In this document: positions 62,429 through 64,000 of the stretch, piece after piece | Layout of the letters: every line of letters begins with the position of its first letter | Numbering within the stretch: position 1 is the first letter of the stretch | Source: Actinomycetes bacterium | GTDB lineage: Bacteria > Actinomycetota > Acidimicrobiia > Acidimicrobiales > RAAP-2 | Assembly: GCA_021791845.1 (NCBI GenBank) | Contig: JAJYVT010000001.1 | Coordinates: 1-64,000, forward strand | Reading direction: 5' to 3' | Length of the DNA stretch: 64,000 nt | Notes under the pieces: generated by a model | What the model was told of the DNA's origin: nothing | What the model saw: the letters and a program-made list of their open reading frames with translations, nothing else | Database searches by the model: none | Program-made: the position numbers and the translations under genes

Positions 62429-63286
62429 ATGGATCACCTCGCCGCCGTCCAGATGCCGCCCCGGGCCCGCCTGGTGCCGCTCCTCGCCGACGTCCGTGGC
62501 GTCCACGGCGTCCACGGCGTGCGAGTGCTGCCGCCCCAGGGCCTCAACACCTCCATCTACCTGGACCTCAACCACTTCTCCCGGCAGACGGCGTGGGCGC
62601 ACGGCTTCATGCACACCTACGCCCTCTGGCTCGGCCCGGTGGCCCTGGCCGCCGTGTTCGTTGCCGTCTTTGCCGTCGCCTGGTGGCGGCGGGCACCGCG
62701 GGTCGCAGCGCTCCTCTTCCTCGGCGGCGTCGGGACGATCGTGGCCCTCGGCCTCAACCAACTGGTCGCTCATGCGGCCAAGGAGCTGCGGCCCTATGCC
62801 ACCCACCCCCACGTGCTCGTCCTGGTGACGAGAACGAGCGACTACTCGTTCCCGTCGGACCACTCGATCGTTGCCGGCGGCCTGACGGCCTCGCTCCTCC
62901 TCCTGCTCGGCGGCGAGGTGTGGCGGCACCGGCGGCGGCCGGTGGTGGGGCTGGCCGACGTCGGTGCGAACCGCACGCGCGTCCCGGGCGTTGTCGTGGC
63001 CCTCGCAGCGGTCAATGTCGTCCTCGGGCTCTTCCTGTGCTTCGCCCGGGTGTACGTGGGCGCCCACTACCCCGGCGACGTGGTGGCGGGCTACCTGCTG
63101 GCATCGGCGGTCGTGGTGCTCGTCGGGTTGCTCCGGCCCCTGGCCTACCGGGCGGTGGACGTCATCGAGCCCACGATTTTCGGGGTCCTCGTGCGCCGCC
63201 CGGTTTCGGCGGCCGCCCCCGACCGGGGGTCCGGGGCGATGCTCCGTTCGACCCCGGATACCCGTCGGCAGGGGCACCTGCAGTAG
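62429..63286 (+). CDS. PAP2-superfamily phosphatase (possible undecaprenyl pyrophosphate phosphatase)
   Basis: The 285-residue membrane protein has the three PAP2 phosphatase motifs: KELRPYATH (K-x5-RP-type), YSFPSDHSIVAGG (P-S-x-H) and ARVYVGAHYPGDVVAGY (S/A-R-x5-H-x3-D). Five or six membrane helices surround them. The middle His resembles BcrC/UppP2-type enzymes that recycle the lipid carrier of peptidoglycan, but other lipid phosphates are possible. The first 40 residues are hydrophilic and contain a VHGVHGV duplication. The ATG has GGAG about 8 bp upstream. Confidence 0.87.
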   Translation: MDHLAAVQMPPRARLVPLLADVRGVHGVHGVRVLPPQGLNTSIYLDLNHFSRQTAWAHGFMHTYALWLGPVALAAVFVAVFAVAWWRRAPRVAALLFLGGVGTIVALGLNQLVAHAAKELRPYATHPHVLVLVTRTSDYSFPSDHSIVAGGLTASLLLLLGGEVWRHRRRPVVGLADVGANRTRVPGVVVALAAVNVVLGLFLCFARVYVGAHYPGDVVAGYLLASAVVVLVGLLRPLAYRAVDVIEPTIFGVLVRRPVSAAAPDRGSGAMLRSTPDTRRQGHLQ

Positions 63287-63393
63287 CAGGATCGCCCGGC
63301 GCCGCCCGGCGCTGCAGGGCGCCGCACGGCGCTGCGGGGCGCCGCTCACCCACGTTGCCGGGCCCGACGCCCATCGGGTAGGCAGTGACGGCC

Positions 63394-64000
63394 ATGGACC
63401 CCGCTCTGGAGCGCCGCTACCGAGCCCGCAGCCTCTGGCTCGATCAGATGCCGGGGACGCTCACGCCCCGACCGTCGCTCACCGGCGACACCGTGTGCGA
63501 CGTGGCGATCGTGGGGGCGGGGTTCACGGGGCTGTGGACCGCCTACTACCTGAAGCGCCACCAGCCCGACGCCCGCGTCGTCGTGCTGGAACGGGAGATC
63601 GCCGGCTTCGGGCCGTCCGGGCGCAATGGGGGATGGGCGTCGTCCCGCATCGCCGGCAGCTGGAGCGTCTATGCCCGCCGGCACGGGGAGGACGCAGTGC
63701 GTCGGGCCGAGCGGGAGACCTTCCGGGCCGTCGACGAGATCGGCCGGGTGGTGGCCCGCGAGCGGATCGACTGCGGCTTCAGGAAGGACGGCACCCTGAC
63801 CGTCGCCGTGACGGCGCCCCAGGCGGCGCGCACCCGGGCCCAGCTGGAGGCCGCCCGCCGGCACGGGCTGGGCGAGGACGACCTGCGGCCGCTCGAACCG
63901 GGCGAGCTCGAGCGGCTCGTCCGTGTGCCGGGCTGCCGGTCGTCCCTCTTCTCGCCCCACTGCGCCCGGGTCGACCCGGCGCGGCTGGCGCGTGGGCTGG
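63394..64000 (+). CDS. FAD-dependent amine oxidoreductase (DAO type), 3' end outside window
   Basis: The visible 202 residues are the start of a DAO-family oxidoreductase. They contain SLTGDTVCDVAIVGAGFTGLWTAYYLKRHQPDARVVVLERE (FAD-binding GxGxxG and Glu, about 30-70), and GPSGRNGGWASSR typical of the gamma-glutamylputrescine/glycine oxidase-like group (PuuB, OrdL). The substrate is not readable. The gap to the PAP2 gene has short GC hairpin repeats (GCGCCG/CGGCGC, 63300-63345). Confidence 0.88.
   Translation, partial: MDPALERRYRARSLWLDQMPGTLTPRPSLTGDTVCDVAIVGAGFTGLWTAYYLKRHQPDARVVVLEREIAGFGPSGRNGGWASSRIAGSWSVYARRHGEDAVRRAERETFRAVDEIGRVVARERIDCGFRKDGTLTVAVTAPQAARTRAQLEAARRHGLGEDDLRPLEPGELERLVRVPGCRSSLFSPHCARVDPARLARGL

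Overview
This is origin-proximal chromosome of a very high-GC actinobacterium. The order gyrB-DUF721-recF-dnaN-dnaA | rpmH-rnpA-yidD-yidC-jag-rsmG-parA-parB, followed by cwlM-trxA-trxB ... murJ-DUF6049-pcnA and ino1-padR-DUF5318, matches the origin region of Mycobacterium and other Actinomycetota. The very high GC, many GTG/TTG starts, ATGA/GTGA overlaps, start codons lying directly after -10-like boxes (leaderless mRNAs) and a fliG gene suggest a deep-branching class such as Acidimicrobiia. The class is inferred; the phylum is secure.

Layout. (1) 0-6.4 kb, minus strand: gyrB (3' end outside the window), DUF721, recF, dnaN and dnaA, with candidate DnaA boxes between dnaN and dnaA and upstream of dnaA. 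(2) 6.7-10.3 kb, plus strand: rpmH, rnpA, yidD, yidC, jag and rsmG, mostly start/stop-overlapped. (3) 10.4-12.9 kb: a small LAGIDADG-type protein, then about 2 kb with no convincing gene, bounded by two copies of a 32-bp repeat that each contain a parS-like CACGTG core. (4) 12.9-16.5 kb: parA-parB, a spacer with a perfect inverted pair of DnaA-box-like sequences, and a leaderless MarR-VOC operon. (5) 16.5-24.6 kb, minus strand: a CwlM-type amidase homologue lacking most zinc ligands, trxA, trxB, a small membrane protein, degV, murJ and DUF6049. (6) 24.7-33.5 kb: pcnA, ino1-padR, DUF5318, panB, then rpsF-ssb-rpsR-rplI-dnaB.

(7) 33.5-50 kb is more accessory: an orphan OmpR-type regulator, a PPOX protein, a DoxX-like protein, an XRE-cupin regulator divergent from an EamA transporter, a 30-residue membrane peptide, a secreted SGNH hydrolase, a large secreted protein with cell-wall-binding repeats, YbaK, BrkB/YihY, MarR, an EAL phosphodiesterase overlapping fliG, an ECF sigma factor fused in frame to a bifunctional-nuclease domain, an unknown membrane protein and pirin. 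(8) 50-64 kb: a second large cell-wall-binding-repeat protein with a beta-helix N-terminus, PPK2, a secreted YX4D-type protein followed by an ECF sigma/anti-sigma pair, a methyltransferase, a DMT transporter, an ACP/adenosine-specific kinase pair, formamidase, two convergent DedA proteins, a ChrB-like protein, a PAP2 phosphatase and the start of an FAD amine oxidoreductase.

The first half is a replication, segregation, ribosome and envelope core: DnaA, DnaN, DnaB, SSB and gyrase for replication; ParA, ParB and parS-like sites for segregation; RnpA, YidC, YidD and Jag for RNA processing and membrane insertion; and CwlM, MurJ and DUF6049 for peptidoglycan control. The most unusual items are the sigma-nuclease fusion with an embedded ribosome site and start, the pseudo-amidase, the parS-like repeats bracketing a gene-poor segment beside the LAGIDADG protein, the inverted DnaA-box pair after parB, a 21-bp motif shared by yidC and parB, and the two surface proteins. 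No tRNA, rRNA, intact insertion sequence or CRISPR array was recognised.
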